From Pseudomonas jinjuensis (GTDB taxonomy: Bacteria > Pseudomonadota > Gammaproteobacteria > Pseudomonadales > Pseudomonadaceae): 64,000 nucleotides of DNA. Where the stretch lies: contig NZ_FNIJ01000014.1 in NCBI RefSeq assembly GCF_900103845.1, positions 1 to 64,000 of the forward strand. The letters are read 5' to 3'. Shown piece by piece: positions 40,306 to 49,416 of this stretch. Positions within the stretch are counted from its first letter, which is position 1. Each line of letters begins with the position of its first letter. The notes below the pieces were generated by a model. That model was not told the DNA's origin and ran no database searches. It saw only the letters and a program-made list of their open reading frames with translations. Position numbers and translations under genes: made by a program.

Positions 40306-41052
40306 TCATTCCACCCGTCCCAGGCTGGTGGTCAACGGCCAGCTCATCGCCCGAACCTCCGCGTCACCCCAGGCCCGCTCGAATTCCGCCCGCATAGCCT
40401 CCACCGGATCGATCCCCGTCGCAGCCTGGTAGCTCGCCACCGCCGACCAGCTCTGCAGATAGCCGAGCAGGCGCTGCAGGTTCCATTCCGTATGCAGCGC
40501 GAAGGGCGGCGTGGCGAGGCGTTCGAAGGGGAAGGGCAGGTCGCGGTAGCCGTTTTCCACGTGGCGGCGTTCCTCCGCCCAGTACGGGCCGACCACGTCG
40601 CTGTAGAGGTGGCGGACCAGCGCATCCAGACCCGGCTCGATCTCCAGCACGTTGTACGAGACCACCGCCAGCAGCGCGCCGGGGCGCGACACGCGGCGCA
40701 CCTCGGCATGGAAGCGCTCGACGTCGAACCAGTGCAGCGCCTGCGCTACCAGGGTCAGGTCGACGCTGCCGGAGCCCAGCGAAGTGCTTTCCGCCGGTTC
40801 GCAGCGGTAGTCGATGTTCGCCTCGCGGGGCGCCTGGGCCAGTTGTTCGGGGTTGATGTCGGTCGCCACCACCTGGCGGAAATGCCGGGCCAGGTCGAGG
40901 CTGGCCTGGCCGGAACCGCAGCCGCAGTCCCAGGCGAGGCCGGTGCCCGGGGCGGCGCCGGCGAGCCAGGCGAAGAAGGCCGGGTCGTAGGTCGGGCGGT
41001 TGGCGCGGTAGGCGGCGGACTGGCGGCTGAACAGGGTGCGGGTGTCGGTCAT
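40306..41052 (-). CDS. Class I SAM-dependent methyltransferase
   Basis: 248 aa. SAM motif I is LAWDCGCGSGQASLDLA near residue 40, motif II VVATDIN, and motif IV VDLTLVAQALHWFD. The pattern SRQSAAYRANRPTYDP at the start and ALHWFD in the middle mark the methyltransferase type 11 subgroup close to yeast Crg1/trans-aconitate methyltransferase-like proteins. The acceptor is unknown. Start MTDTRTLF. It follows the MscS gene by 28 bp on the same strand and may be co-transcribed. Confidence 0.82.
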   Translation of the reverse strand: MTDTRTLFSRQSAAYRANRPTYDPAFFAWLAGAAPGTGLAWDCGCGSGQASLDLARHFRQVVATDINPEQLAQAPREANIDYRCEPAESTSLGSGSVDLTLVAQALHWFDVERFHAEVRRVSRPGALLAVVSYNVLEIEPGLDALVRHLYSDVVGPYWAEERRHVENGYRDLPFPFERLATPPFALHTEWNLQRLLGYLQSWSAVASYQAATGIDPVEAMRAEFERAWGDAEVRAMSWPLTTSLGRVE

Positions 41053-41080
41053 GGCGGAGCCTGCGCTGATGAATGGATGG

Positions 41081-42541
41081 TCATGCCGGCCGACGGAATA
41101 CCGCATGGCGGCGCAGCCAGTCCAGCAGGCCGCGTTTCTGCGCCATCGCCGGCTGCTCCTCCAGCAGCGCCTGGCTGGCCTGGATGCGGTAGTCGAGCAG
41201 GCGGGTCATGGCTTCGCCGATTTCCTGGCGGGCCTCCAGGCAGCTGTCCAGCGCCTGCTTGTCGATGCGGTACAGCGCGCCATCGCTGAGCGCGGTGAAC
41301 TGTGCCTGCCAGGCGCTGTGGGTGAGCACGCCGGCCTCGCCGATCACCTCGCCGGGGCCCATGCGCCCGGCTTCCACCGTCCTGCCGGCATGGGGCATGG
41401 TCACGCTGACCACGCCGGATTCGACGATCAGCAAGTGCTCGCTGACCGCGCCGATGCCCAGCAGCACCTGGCCGGCCTTGAACGGCTCGCGGCGCATCTG
41501 GGTGGCGAGGGTGTCGCGCTCGTCGTCGGCGAGGGCAGCGAACAGCCGCGAGCGGTCCAGCAGTGCCCGCGCACTGGAGGCCGCCTTCTGCAGCGTTGCC
41601 GCCTGGTTGTTGAGCAGCTCGATGCCGGCCGCCTGCAGGTGGCGGTAGACCAGGTCGTAGAGCTGGTTGCGCACCTCGCGCTTCTCGCCCATGGTGGCGA
41701 CGAAGCCGCTCAGTTCGTACTCCACCACATTGCCGCCGGCCTTGCGGATGCTCACCCCCGGAGCCGGGCTGGCGAGCAGTGCGCGGCAGCCGCCGAGCGC
41801 CTGTTCCAGCGCCTCGACCACCTGCCGCGGGCGCACCAGCGGGCTGACTTCCACGCTGATGCTGAGTCCGTAGAGATTCGGCGGCCGGCTCAGGTTGAGC
41901 ACCTTGGCCTTGGCCACCAGCGAGTTCGGCACCACCGCCAGGCTGCCCTGGCCGGTCTGCAGGTAGGTGGAGCGCCAGTCGATCTCCACCACCTTGCCGT
42001 CGATGCCATCGATGGAAATCCAGTCGCCCAGCTGATAGGGCTTGGTGGTGTTCAGCACGATGCCGGAGAACACGTCGCTCAGGGTGCTCTGCAGGGCGAG
42101 GCCGACGACGATGGCGACCACCCCGGAGGTCGCCAGCAGGCCCTTCACCGGCAGGTCGAGCACGTAGCCGGCGGCGGCGATGATGGCGCCGAGGAACACC
42201 AGCGCGCCGATCACGTCCTGCAGCAGCCGCGCGGCGTGGCCGACCCGCCGCAGCAGCAGGGCGCCGAGCACCACCGTCAGGCAGCGCGCGGCGTACAGCC
42301 ACCAGGCGATCTGCACCAGCGTCGCGCCGAAGTGGCTGGGCAGGTCGTCGGCCCAGGGCGCCTTGCGCAGCGGGTTCAGGCCGGATTCCACCAGCAGCAG
42401 GGTGAACGCCACGAAACAGCCCAGCCGCGCAAGCAGCCGCCAATGCGCCTGCTGCGCCGGGATCGCCCACCAGAGCAGCAGGTCGAGCAGCAGCAGAGCG
42501 GGCGCGACGATCAGCGGATGGCCGGTGAGCAGGGGCAGCAT
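41081..42541 (-). CDS. MscS-type channel with C-terminal cyclic-nucleotide-binding domain
   Basis: 486 aa from ATG 42541, chosen for a GGAG site 6 bp upstream; ATGs at 42547, 42568 and 42580 would add 2-13 residues. About five TM segments are followed by the MscS pore helix (GVVAIVVGLALQSTLSDVFSG) and the beta domain (GDWISIDGIDGKVVEIDWRST, VVPNSLV). A C-terminal CAP_ED domain has LLIVESGVVSV, GPGEVIGEAGVLT and ALYRIDK. Ligand-linked gating is inferred; a strict cAMP-binding arginine pattern was not verified. Probable role in osmotic downshift. Confidence 0.85.
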   Translation of the reverse strand: MLPLLTGHPLIVAPALLLLDLLLWWAIPAQQAHWRLLARLGCFVAFTLLLVESGLNPLRKAPWADDLPSHFGATLVQIAWWLYAARCLTVVLGALLLRRVGHAARLLQDVIGALVFLGAIIAAAGYVLDLPVKGLLATSGVVAIVVGLALQSTLSDVFSGIVLNTTKPYQLGDWISIDGIDGKVVEIDWRSTYLQTGQGSLAVVPNSLVAKAKVLNLSRPPNLYGLSISVEVSPLVRPRQVVEALEQALGGCRALLASPAPGVSIRKAGGNVVEYELSGFVATMGEKREVRNQLYDLVYRHLQAAGIELLNNQAATLQKAASSARALLDRSRLFAALADDERDTLATQMRREPFKAGQVLLGIGAVSEHLLIVESGVVSVTMPHAGRTVEAGRMGPGEVIGEAGVLTHSAWQAQFTALSDGALYRIDKQALDSCLEARQEIGEAMTRLLDYRIQASQALLEEQPAMAQKRGLLDWLRRHAVFRRPA

Positions 42542-42589
42542 GGGCATCTCCAGCGAGGGGCGGCTCATTGAAGATGGCATAGAAAATCG

Positions 42590-43015
42590 CGGGTGTAGGA
42601 GCACGCCATGCGTGCGACGTCTTTTCGCGGGCATGGCCCGCTCCTACGGTGGCCCTCGGTTCTGCCTTGACCTGTAGGAGCCAGCTTGCTGGCGATCCGG
42701 TTTTCCTTCAGCGCCGGTGTGGCCGGATAGTGCTTTTTGTAGGAGTGGGCCATGCCCACGACCGACCGCGATGTCGCGGGCATGGCTGAGCTCCTACAGG
42801 TAGTCCAGGGCCGCGGTGCTTTTCGTAGGAACGAGGGGGGCGCCTAGCCCTTGCTCGCGAACAAACTCCACAGCGGGACCGGTTCGCGAGCAAGCTCGCT
42901 CCTACAGGGTCCGGTTCTGCGGAGGGCTGTAGGCGCACGCCCGGAATACAACGTCGCCGATTTATTGGATCCCCGCGTTCGCGAGTAATCCAAAAGACAG
43001 TTGCTCCTACGAAAA
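42590..43015. repeat. REP cluster between mscS-like and efflux genes
   Basis: About 430 bp without a gene. It contains REPs near 42595-42650, the paired pair at about 42672-42800, the ggaacgaggggggcgcctag variant near 42828 (as at 25505), a gcgagcaagctcgctcctac unit at about 42886 and a ttattggatccccgcgttcg unit near 42961 that recurs near 25590. Confidence 0.8.
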
Positions 43016-43021
43016 GCGTGT

Positions 43022-43984
43022 TCAGCGCCGGTTGCTTTCCACCACCGTCACCGTCGCCGTCGACCCCGCGCGCAAGCGCCCGAATCCTGCGTACTGCGGA
43101 TCGATGCGTATCCTTACCGGAATCCGCTGGGCCAGCTTGACCCACGTATAGCTCGGGTTGATGTTCGCCAGCAGGCGGCTGCCCGGGGTGTTCTCGCGGT
43201 CGGTGATGGCGAAGGCGATGCTCTCCACCGTGCCGTCGAAGCGTTCGCCGCTCATCAGTTCGATGCGTACCGCGTCGCCTTCGTGGATGCGCGGCAGCTT
43301 GGTTTCCTCGAAGTAGCCGCTGACATGGAAGGAGTCGCTGTCCACCAGCGCCAGCAGTGGCGTGCCGGTGTTGGCGAAGTCGCCGGCGCGGGTCTGCAGG
43401 TTGGTCACGTAGCCGTTCACCGGCGAGTACACGCGGGTGCGTTCCAGGTCCAGTTTCGCCTGGACGTAGGCGGCTTCGGCGAGCTGCACGTTGGCCTGGG
43501 CCAGGCCGAGATTGGCCTGTTCTCGCAGCAGCTGGGCCTGGGCCACGGCGACGTCGGTGCTGGATTTCTCCCATTCCTCGTTGGAGATGGCCGAGCGCGC
43601 CTTCAGCGCGCGGCGGCGGACTTCCTCGCTCTGCCGCTGGCGCAGGGTGGCCTGGTTGGCGACGATCGCCGCCTGCGACTGGCCGAGGGCGGCCTTCGCC
43701 ACCTCCACGGCCTGTTGGGCGTGGCGGGCGGCCAGCTCGTAGCGAACCGGGTCGATTTCCAGCAGCAGGTCGCCCTTCTTCACCAGCTGGTTGTCGTGCA
43801 CGCGTAGTTCGACGATGCGCCCGGAGACGTCCGCCGACAGCGTCACCACGTCGGCGCGCACCCGCGCGTCGCGGGTCCAGGGGGCGCGGGTGTAGTAGAC
43901 CCAGGCATAGCTGCCGAGGACTATGGCGAGCGCCACCACGGCCAGGGTGGCGAGGGGCGGGAGGAATTTGCGCAGGGCGTTCAT
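43022..43984 (-). CDS. aaeA: AaeA/HlyD-type efflux adaptor
   Basis: 320 aa membrane-fusion protein. TM at about residues 10-30, then TRDARVRADVVTLSADVSGRI, the characteristic start of the EmrA/AaeA lipoyl half. A coiled-coil hairpin spans about 80-165, then the second half RTRVYSPVNGYVTNLQTRAGD, and a beta-barrel with SGYFEETKLPRI and PVRIRID. Works with a FUSC-type pump to export aromatic carboxylic acids in E. coli. Last gene of the leftward aaeB-aaeX-aaeA run, 1 bp after aaeX. Confidence 0.85.
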   Translation of the reverse strand: MNALRKFLPPLATLAVVALAIVLGSYAWVYYTRAPWTRDARVRADVVTLSADVSGRIVELRVHDNQLVKKGDLLLEIDPVRYELAARHAQQAVEVAKAALGQSQAAIVANQATLRQRQSEEVRRRALKARSAISNEEWEKSSTDVAVAQAQLLREQANLGLAQANVQLAEAAYVQAKLDLERTRVYSPVNGYVTNLQTRAGDFANTGTPLLALVDSDSFHVSGYFEETKLPRIHEGDAVRIELMSGERFDGTVESIAFAITDRENTPGSRLLANINPSYTWVKLAQRIPVRIRIDPQYAGFGRLRAGSTATVTVVESNRR

Positions 43985-43985
43985 G

Positions 43986-44192
43986 TCAGGCGGTGGCTCC
44001 CATCAGCAATACCAGGCTCGCGCAGATGCAGGCATACAGCGCGCCTTCGAACAGCGCCTCGTGCCAGACCCGGTGCAGCACGCCGAGGCGGCGCAGCAGC
44101 CAGTCGAGGACGAGGAAGATCGGCAGGGCGAGGATCAGCGCCTGGGCGATCGGTGGCAGGTAGACGCCACCGAACTGGATATCAGCGGGCAT
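43986..44192 (-). CDS. aaeX: DUF1656 small membrane protein (AaeX-like)
   Basis: 68 aa with two TM helices (PPIAQALILALPIFLVLDWL and EALFEGALYACICASLVLLM). The GGVYLPPIAQAL opening marks the DUF1656/AaeX family, always found between FUSC pump and adaptor genes. Its exact role in the pump is not known. The start overlaps the end of aaeB by 11 bp. Confidence 0.85.
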   Translation of the reverse strand: MPADIQFGGVYLPPIAQALILALPIFLVLDWLLRRLGVLHRVWHEALFEGALYACICASLVLLMGATA

Positions 44193-46344
44193 CGAGCGGT
44201 TTCTCCTCGGGCAGTGCCGCCGGGCGGGCGGCGTCTTCGGCGAACAGGTCGCGGTAGCGGTCGAGCAGGGTGGCGGCGATCAGCAGGCCGGTGGCGCTGA
44301 CGAACAGCGCGCGCGGCGGGCTGTCGTCCTCGGGCGTCTCGTGCTGGGCGTCGAGTCGCCCGACCAGGGCGTGCATGCGCGCCAGCAGGGCATCCAGGTT
44401 CGCCGCGTCCGGGCGCTGGAACCAGTCATGGATCTCGCGCAGCAGCGTCCGCAGGCTCTCCCGCCAGGGTTCGGCGAGGCCGTGCGGGTCCTTGCTCTCG
44501 TGGCGCAGGTGATGCAGCGCCACGCCGAGCGCGGAGCAGGCCAGGCTGCATTCGAAGCGCTCGGCGGAGCGCGGGTCGGGGGCGCTGGGCAGCAGGCCGA
44601 GCATGCCGGTCAGGCGGTCGACCTGGCGGCTCTGGAAGGCGAAGCGGGTCGCCTCGCTGGGCGGCGCGCGCAACAGGGCCGGCAGTTCGTCGCGGGTCTC
44701 GCGGAACAGCCGGCGCAGGCGTGCCGGGGCGTTGAACGGGAAGACCCAGGCATACACCAGCAGGGCGAGGATCGCGCCGAACAGGTAGGCGCCGGCGAAT
44801 TCGAACCACTGGCTCGCGGTGTTGGTCCAGGCGCCCTGGTTCTGTGGGCCGACCAACAGCATGGTGGACAGCCCCAGCCCCATGGCGATACCGGCGGTCT
44901 GCGGGCTGGCGAGGCCGACGGCGATGGCGTAGAACAGCGGCGCGGCGAGCAGGGCGAGCATCTCGAAGTCGCCCACCGTCGGCAGCAGGAGGAACTGGTA
45001 GACCGCCGCCACGCCCATCGCCAGCAGCAGGCCGCGCAGGTAGTTCTGGCTGGCCGCCAGCGGACGCGGGAAGGTCGCCATCAGCGAGCAGAGGATGCCG
45101 ACCAGGATCATCCCGGCGCGGGCGCCGTCCCAGGCCGTCTCGATCCAGATCAGCCCGGCGCTGAGCAGGGCGATGAAGGCGCGCAGGCCATTGGCCGCCG
45201 CCAGCCGGTAGTCCAGGTACAGCGCGTGCTCGCGGCCCTGGCGGTAGAAGCAGCTGGCCGGGCGGCCGTCCCGGATGGCCTCGGCCAGTTCGATCATCTC
45301 GTCCAGCTGCTGCATCAGCCGCGCCTGTTCCCAGCGCAGCGCCCAGGCCAGCGAACGCAGCGAGGCCGGCAGGCCGTCGGCGAGCTGTTCGGCTTCCCGG
45401 GCGGCGGCGTCGAAGCGCTGGCTGAGGCGGGTGATCTGCCGCCGCGCCGGGGCGGGCAGGGCGCGGCCGTGTTGCGCCAGTTCGTCGAGACAGTCGAGCT
45501 CCTCGTCGCGCAGCTGGCGGATCGATTCCGGCAGCGGTATCTGCATGCGCTGCATGATCAGCCGGCGCTGCTGGCGCAGGATCGACAGGCGCGAGGTCAT
45601 CAGCACCAGCTGGTTGCCGAGCAGCTGCACCAGCCCGTCGGCGACCCGCAGGCGCTGCGCGTCGAAATAGAGGGTGCGGCGCAGGCCTTCGAGGGCGCCG
45701 ATCTCGCCGAGCAGCTGCATCTGCCGGCGATGGAAGTCGGCTTCCCCTTCCTCGCCGCGAATGGCCGCGGCGGCGTGGCTGGCGATCAGTTTCAGCAACT
45801 GGTCGACCTTGGCGAAGTAGCCGTGCGCCACCGCCTGCGGGCGTGCGCTGAGCAGGCTGATGACGGTGACGCAGGCCACCCCGAGCAGGGTCTCGGTGAC
45901 CCGGATGATGGCGAGGAAATAGATGCCTTCCGGGTCCGGCTGGCCGAGCAGGGCGACGATCACCGCGGTGAAGCCGCTGAGCACGAAGGCTTGCGAGTAG
46001 GTGTAGCGCAGCAGCGTGCCGCCGGCGGTGCACAGTGCCAGCCACAACGCCAGGGTGACGAGGAACGGTATGGGCGCCTGGCCGAACAGCGCGGTGATGG
46101 CCACCGCCACGGCGCCGGCGACCACAGTGCCGACCACCTGGGCGAAGCTCTTCTGCAGCGCCATGCCGGCCAGCGGCGTACTGACGATGATCACCGTCAT
46201 GGTCGCCCACTTCGGCTGCTCCAGGTCCAGGAGGAAGGCGATGTACAGCGTCAGCACCCCGGCGGCGATGGTGCGCAGGGCGAACAGCAGGGTGTCGCGG
46301 TTCGGCTGCAGGAGCGCGCGGAAGTAGAGAAGGAAGGGCTGCAT
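44182..46344 (-). CDS. aaeB: FUSC-family efflux pump (AaeB-like)
   Basis: 720 aa. Two clusters of six TM helices with a large cytoplasmic domain between (about 190-345). The first cluster opens LLFALRTIAAGVLTLYIAFL with LEQPKWATMTVIIV, and the second with AANGLRAFIALLSAGLIW. This is the aromatic acid exporter/fusaric acid resistance family; likely substrates are hydroxycinnamates, hydroxybenzoates or fusaric-type acids. The gene is 9 bp behind the MetA-like outer-membrane protein gene, suggesting a physical or functional pairing. Confidence 0.87.
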   Translation of the reverse strand: MQPFLLYFRALLQPNRDTLLFALRTIAAGVLTLYIAFLLDLEQPKWATMTVIIVSTPLAGMALQKSFAQVVGTVVAGAVAVAITALFGQAPIPFLVTLALWLALCTAGGTLLRYTYSQAFVLSGFTAVIVALLGQPDPEGIYFLAIIRVTETLLGVACVTVISLLSARPQAVAHGYFAKVDQLLKLIASHAAAAIRGEEGEADFHRRQMQLLGEIGALEGLRRTLYFDAQRLRVADGLVQLLGNQLVLMTSRLSILRQQRRLIMQRMQIPLPESIRQLRDEELDCLDELAQHGRALPAPARRQITRLSQRFDAAAREAEQLADGLPASLRSLAWALRWEQARLMQQLDEMIELAEAIRDGRPASCFYRQGREHALYLDYRLAAANGLRAFIALLSAGLIWIETAWDGARAGMILVGILCSLMATFPRPLAASQNYLRGLLLAMGVAAVYQFLLLPTVGDFEMLALLAAPLFYAIAVGLASPQTAGIAMGLGLSTMLLVGPQNQGAWTNTASQWFEFAGAYLFGAILALLVYAWVFPFNAPARLRRLFRETRDELPALLRAPPSEATRFAFQSRQVDRLTGMLGLLPSAPDPRSAERFECSLACSALGVALHHLRHESKDPHGLAEPWRESLRTLLREIHDWFQRPDAANLDALLARMHALVGRLDAQHETPEDDSPPRALFVSATGLLIAATLLDRYRDLFAEDAARPAALPEEKPLDAR

Positions 46345-46353
46345 CGTCGGGCC

Positions 46354-47271
46354 TCAGAACGCCACGAGGTAGCGCAGGACCAGCTGGTCGCCCTCGGAGC
46401 GGTTGCGCGCGCCGCTCTCGGCGTAGAAGTTGGCGAACAGCGATTGCTTGCCGCTGCGGTACATCACGCCGGGGCCGATGCCGAACACCCGCTCCTCCGA
46501 GTCGTGCTGGCGCCGGCCGTCGATGCGGTCGGCGCTGATCTGCTCCAGCTGGTAGCCGGCCAGGCCGATCCGCCAGTTGTCGTCCAGCGCATAGGACACC
46601 GAGAAGTTGGCGTGCACGGCCTCGCCCGGCTGCACGTCGTCGGCGCCGAGACGGCTGGCCGGGTCGTCGTTCTCGCTGATCCAGGAGTACATCAGCCGCG
46701 CGCTGAATTCGACGCGGTCGGTAGCTTCCCAGGTGAAGGCGTAGTAGGGCGTGAAGACCCAGACGTTGCTGCCGGTGTTGATCGAGGCAGCGTCGTCGTA
46801 GTCGCCGGTGGGCAGGCTGAAGACGAAGTCCAGGCGTTGCCAGTAGGGCCGGCCGAACAGGGAAACCGGCGCCCATTGCAGCAGCAGCGGCGCGACCACC
46901 AGGTCGCCCTGGCGGGTGCGCGAGCCGTCCGGGCCGCCGTCGATGTCCAGGTCGAGGTGCACCAGCGGCAGCAGTACTTCCGCGCCGTAGTGGGCGCCGA
47001 GAAAGGTGTTCTCGCTGATATAGGCGAAATGCGGCAGCACCGCGGTGCTGCGGACCTTCTGCCGTCCCGGTACGGAGTGACCGCGGGCGTCGCTGGCATC
47101 GTTGGCGCGGTAATGCTGGATGGGCAGCTCGAAGAGCATGCCCGGCCCGGCGACGCCATCCATGAAGCTGGCGTTGCCCAGCGGCAGCGGCGGCAGGCTC
47201 ACGGCGTCGGCCCGGGCTTCCAGGCCGAGCAGCATCGGCAGGGCGCCAAGCAGGCGCAAGGTGTCACGCAT
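46354..47271 (-). CDS. Outer-membrane beta-barrel, MetA/SphA-like (phenol MetA family)
   Basis: 305 aa with a signal peptide (LLGALPMLLGLEARA). The body is a predicted barrel of amphipathic strands ending RNRSEGDQLVLRYLVAF with terminal Phe, as outer-membrane proteins do. The blocks FVFSLPTGDYD, NVWVFTPYYAFTW and GPGVMYRSGKQSLFANFY match the family of SphA and 'MetA-pathway of phenol degradation' proteins. These are thought to help hydrophobic aromatics cross the outer membrane; proof is limited. Confidence 0.78.
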   Translation of the reverse strand: MRDTLRLLGALPMLLGLEARADAVSLPPLPLGNASFMDGVAGPGMLFELPIQHYRANDASDARGHSVPGRQKVRSTAVLPHFAYISENTFLGAHYGAEVLLPLVHLDLDIDGGPDGSRTRQGDLVVAPLLLQWAPVSLFGRPYWQRLDFVFSLPTGDYDDAASINTGSNVWVFTPYYAFTWEATDRVEFSARLMYSWISENDDPASRLGADDVQPGEAVHANFSVSYALDDNWRIGLAGYQLEQISADRIDGRRQHDSEERVFGIGPGVMYRSGKQSLFANFYAESGARNRSEGDQLVLRYLVAF

Positions 47272-47337
47272 GGAGTCTCTCTTTTCACTTGTCGTGGCGA
47301 GGGTCCGGCATCCGGCGTGCCGGACCGTATGGGCGCG

Positions 47338-47736
47338 TCAGGCGTCGAGCCGGCTGTCGATGCTGATCTCGCCGCTCAGCAGCTTGTGCACCGGGCAGGC
47401 GTTGGCGATGTCCAGCAGGCGCTGGCGCTGGTCCCCGTCCAGCCCGCCGTGCAGCTGGATGTCGCGGCCGATGCGGGTCTTTCCCGGGCTCTGTTCGAGG
47501 TAGCGCAGTTCCACGTCGACGCCTTCCAGCGGCCAGCCCTTGCGCCTGGCGTACATCGCCAGGGTGATGCAGGTGCAGGCGCCGAGGGACGACAGCAGCA
47601 GCTGGAACGGCGGCGGGCCGCTGTCGGCGCCGCCGAGGGAGGCGGGTTCGTCGGCCAGCCAGCGCTGCGTCTCGGCGCTGAAGGTGACCTGGTAGGGAAT
47701 GCCTTCGTAGCGGGCGTGGACGGGCGATTCGCTCAT
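47338..47736 (-). CDS. OsmC-family peroxiredoxin-like protein
   Basis: 132 aa. OsmC/Ohr fold with the two redox cysteines: one in [21 protein letters not shown] and the other in [15 protein letters not shown]. This is the YhfA/OsmC-like branch. Such enzymes reduce organic hydroperoxides with lipoyl or thiol partners. The gene is 66 bp ahead of the MetA-like gene in the same direction. The sequence GACTC holds two cysteines; the second-to-last helix Cys in ACPVH matches the resolving site. Confidence 0.83.
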   Translation of the reverse strand: MSESPVHARYEGIPYQVTFSAETQRWLADEPASLGGADSGPPPFQLLLSSLGACTCITLAMYARRKGWPLEGVDVELRYLEQSPGKTRIGRDIQLHGGLDGDQRQRLLDIANACPVHKLLSGEISIDSRLDA

Positions 47737-47940
47737 GCGGAACTCCTTGTTCGTGGCCGCGGGGCGGCGGTTGCAACGGGCGGGAATGGTCGAGGCTGGT
47801 CCGGTAACGGTCCGGGCGGGAACGGCAGGGAACGTTCGCTGCGGTGCAGAGCCGTCGGCCTCGCAGGTATAACCCTAGCCGACGCGGCTGCTGGCGACCC
47901 GGCTCCGATCGACGCGAAGCCAGGCCGGTTCGGCTGCAAG

Positions 47941-47964
47941 GGAGAGGGGACCAATCCCCTCTCC
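47941..47964 (-). terminator. Hairpin after the isochorismatase-type genes
   Basis: GGAGAGGGG (47941-47949) pairs with CCCCTCTCC (47956-47964) around a 6-nt loop, 7 bp beyond the leftward stop. The stem is strong but no run of T follows, so termination may be partial, with read-through into the OsmC-efflux genes. Confidence 0.55.
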
Positions 47965-47971
47965 ACTGCCG

Positions 47972-48592
47972 TCACTTGGACAGCAGGTTGAAGCTGGTCA
48001 TCAGGTTGCGGTAGTCCGGGATGTGGTTGGAGAACAGCGTACCCAGACCCTCGATGTCGTTGCGCCAGTCGCGGTGCAGTTCGCAGGCCACGCCGAACCA
48101 GCTCATCAGCTGCGCGCCGGCGGCGGACATGCGGTCCCAGGCGGCGTCGCGGGTGATCGGGTTGAAGGTGCCGGAAGCGTCGGTGACGACGAACACGTCG
48201 AAGCCTTCTTCAAGGGCGGAGAGCGCCGGGAAGGCTACGCAGACCTCGGTCACCACGCCGGCGATGATCAGCTGCTTCTTGCCGGTGGCCTTGACCGCCT
48301 TGACGAAGTCCTCGTTGTCCCAGGCGTTGATGTTGCCGGGGCGGGCGATGTACGGGGCGTCCGGGAACTGCTCCTTCAGCTCGGGCACCAGCGGGCCGTT
48401 GGGGCCGTTCTCGAAGCTGGTGGTGAGGATGGTCGGCAGGTTGAAGTACTTGGCCAGGTCGCCCAGGGCCAGCACGTTGTTCTTGAACTTGTCCGGCTCG
48501 ATATCGCGGACCAGGGAGAGCAGGCCGGTCTGGTGGTCGACCAGCAGTACGGCTGCATCGTTCTTGTCGAGGCGCTTGTATTGGAAGGACAT
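47972..48592 (-). CDS. Isochorismatase-fold hydrolase (YcaC-like)
   Basis: 206 aa cysteine hydrolase. Catalytic Asp in AVLLVDHQTGLLS, Lys in GKKQLIIAG and nucleophile Cys in GVVTEVCVAFPALSA are all present. The sequence follows YcaC of E. coli and P. aeruginosa, an octameric hydrolase of unknown substrate. Second of two related genes, 30 bp behind the first. Confidence 0.87.
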   Translation of the reverse strand: MSFQYKRLDKNDAAVLLVDHQTGLLSLVRDIEPDKFKNNVLALGDLAKYFNLPTILTTSFENGPNGPLVPELKEQFPDAPYIARPGNINAWDNEDFVKAVKATGKKQLIIAGVVTEVCVAFPALSALEEGFDVFVVTDASGTFNPITRDAAWDRMSAAGAQLMSWFGVACELHRDWRNDIEGLGTLFSNHIPDYRNLMTSFNLLSK

Positions 48593-48622
48593 GACAGTTT
48601 CCTTTTTCTCTGGTGAGGTCGA

Positions 48623-49309
48623 TCAGCGTTGCGAATCGAGGGTTTCGTTCTTGGTCACTACTTCCTGCGCCTTCAGGTAGCTTTCGATCAGCAGGCGGTA
48701 GTGCGGGAAGATCAGGCTGTAGGCTTCGGCCCACTGCTGGGCGTCCGGACGGTTCCAGGTCTGCTGGATTTCGGAGCAGACGGCGGCGGTGTCCATCGGC
48801 ACCACGCCGGCCTGGACCACGCGGGCCAGGGTGATTTCCTGGGCCATCTTCGAATAGGTGCCGGAGGCGTCGATCACGGCGAACACCCTGTAGCCGGCAT
48901 TCACCGCCGAGATGCTCGGGAAGGCCATGCACACGCTGGTGATGGTGCCGGCGATGATCAGGGTCTTCTTGCCGGTCTTCTCCACCGCGGCGACGAACTC
49001 GGGGTTGTCCCAGGCGTTGATCTCGCCCTTGCGCGCCACGTACTGGGCGTGCGGGGCGGCTTCGTGGATTTCCGGGATCAGCGGGCCGTTCGGACCCTGC
49101 GGGACGGAGGCCGTGGTGATGACCGGGATCTTCGCCAGCGTGGCGATCTTCGCCAGGGTGATGGCGTTGTTGCGCAGCTCGGTCATCGGCATGTCCTTCA
49201 CCGTCTGGAACAGGCCGCTCTGATGGTCGATCAGCAGCATGGCCGTATCGTTCGGATCGATTACCGGGCGCTGGCCATTGAAGTTCGCTACTTGCGAGAA
49301 GTTGCTCAT
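48623..49309 (-). CDS. Isochorismatase-fold hydrolase, paralogue
   Basis: 228 aa. Same fold as the following gene, with Asp in [13 protein letters not shown], Lys in GKKTLIIAG and Cys in [12 protein letters not shown]. Although paired, the two proteins differ enough to suggest different substrates. Nicotinamidase- or amide-hydrolase-type activity is typical of the fold. Lies between pirin and the YcaC-like gene in a probable operon. Confidence 0.86.
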   Translation of the reverse strand: MSNFSQVANFNGQRPVIDPNDTAMLLIDHQSGLFQTVKDMPMTELRNNAITLAKIATLAKIPVITTASVPQGPNGPLIPEIHEAAPHAQYVARKGEINAWDNPEFVAAVEKTGKKTLIIAGTITSVCMAFPSISAVNAGYRVFAVIDASGTYSKMAQEITLARVVQAGVVPMDTAAVCSEIQQTWNRPDAQQWAEAYSLIFPHYRLLIESYLKAQEVVTKNETLDSQR

Positions 49310-49416
49310 TTACAGGTCCTCTTCATGGGTGTGGGTGCTTCCTGATCCCAGGAGCCCGCGCTTCCCTGCGCGGGTAAACATCCAGACTAGGCTCTGGCCG
49401 AGTCCGGGTTGTGACT

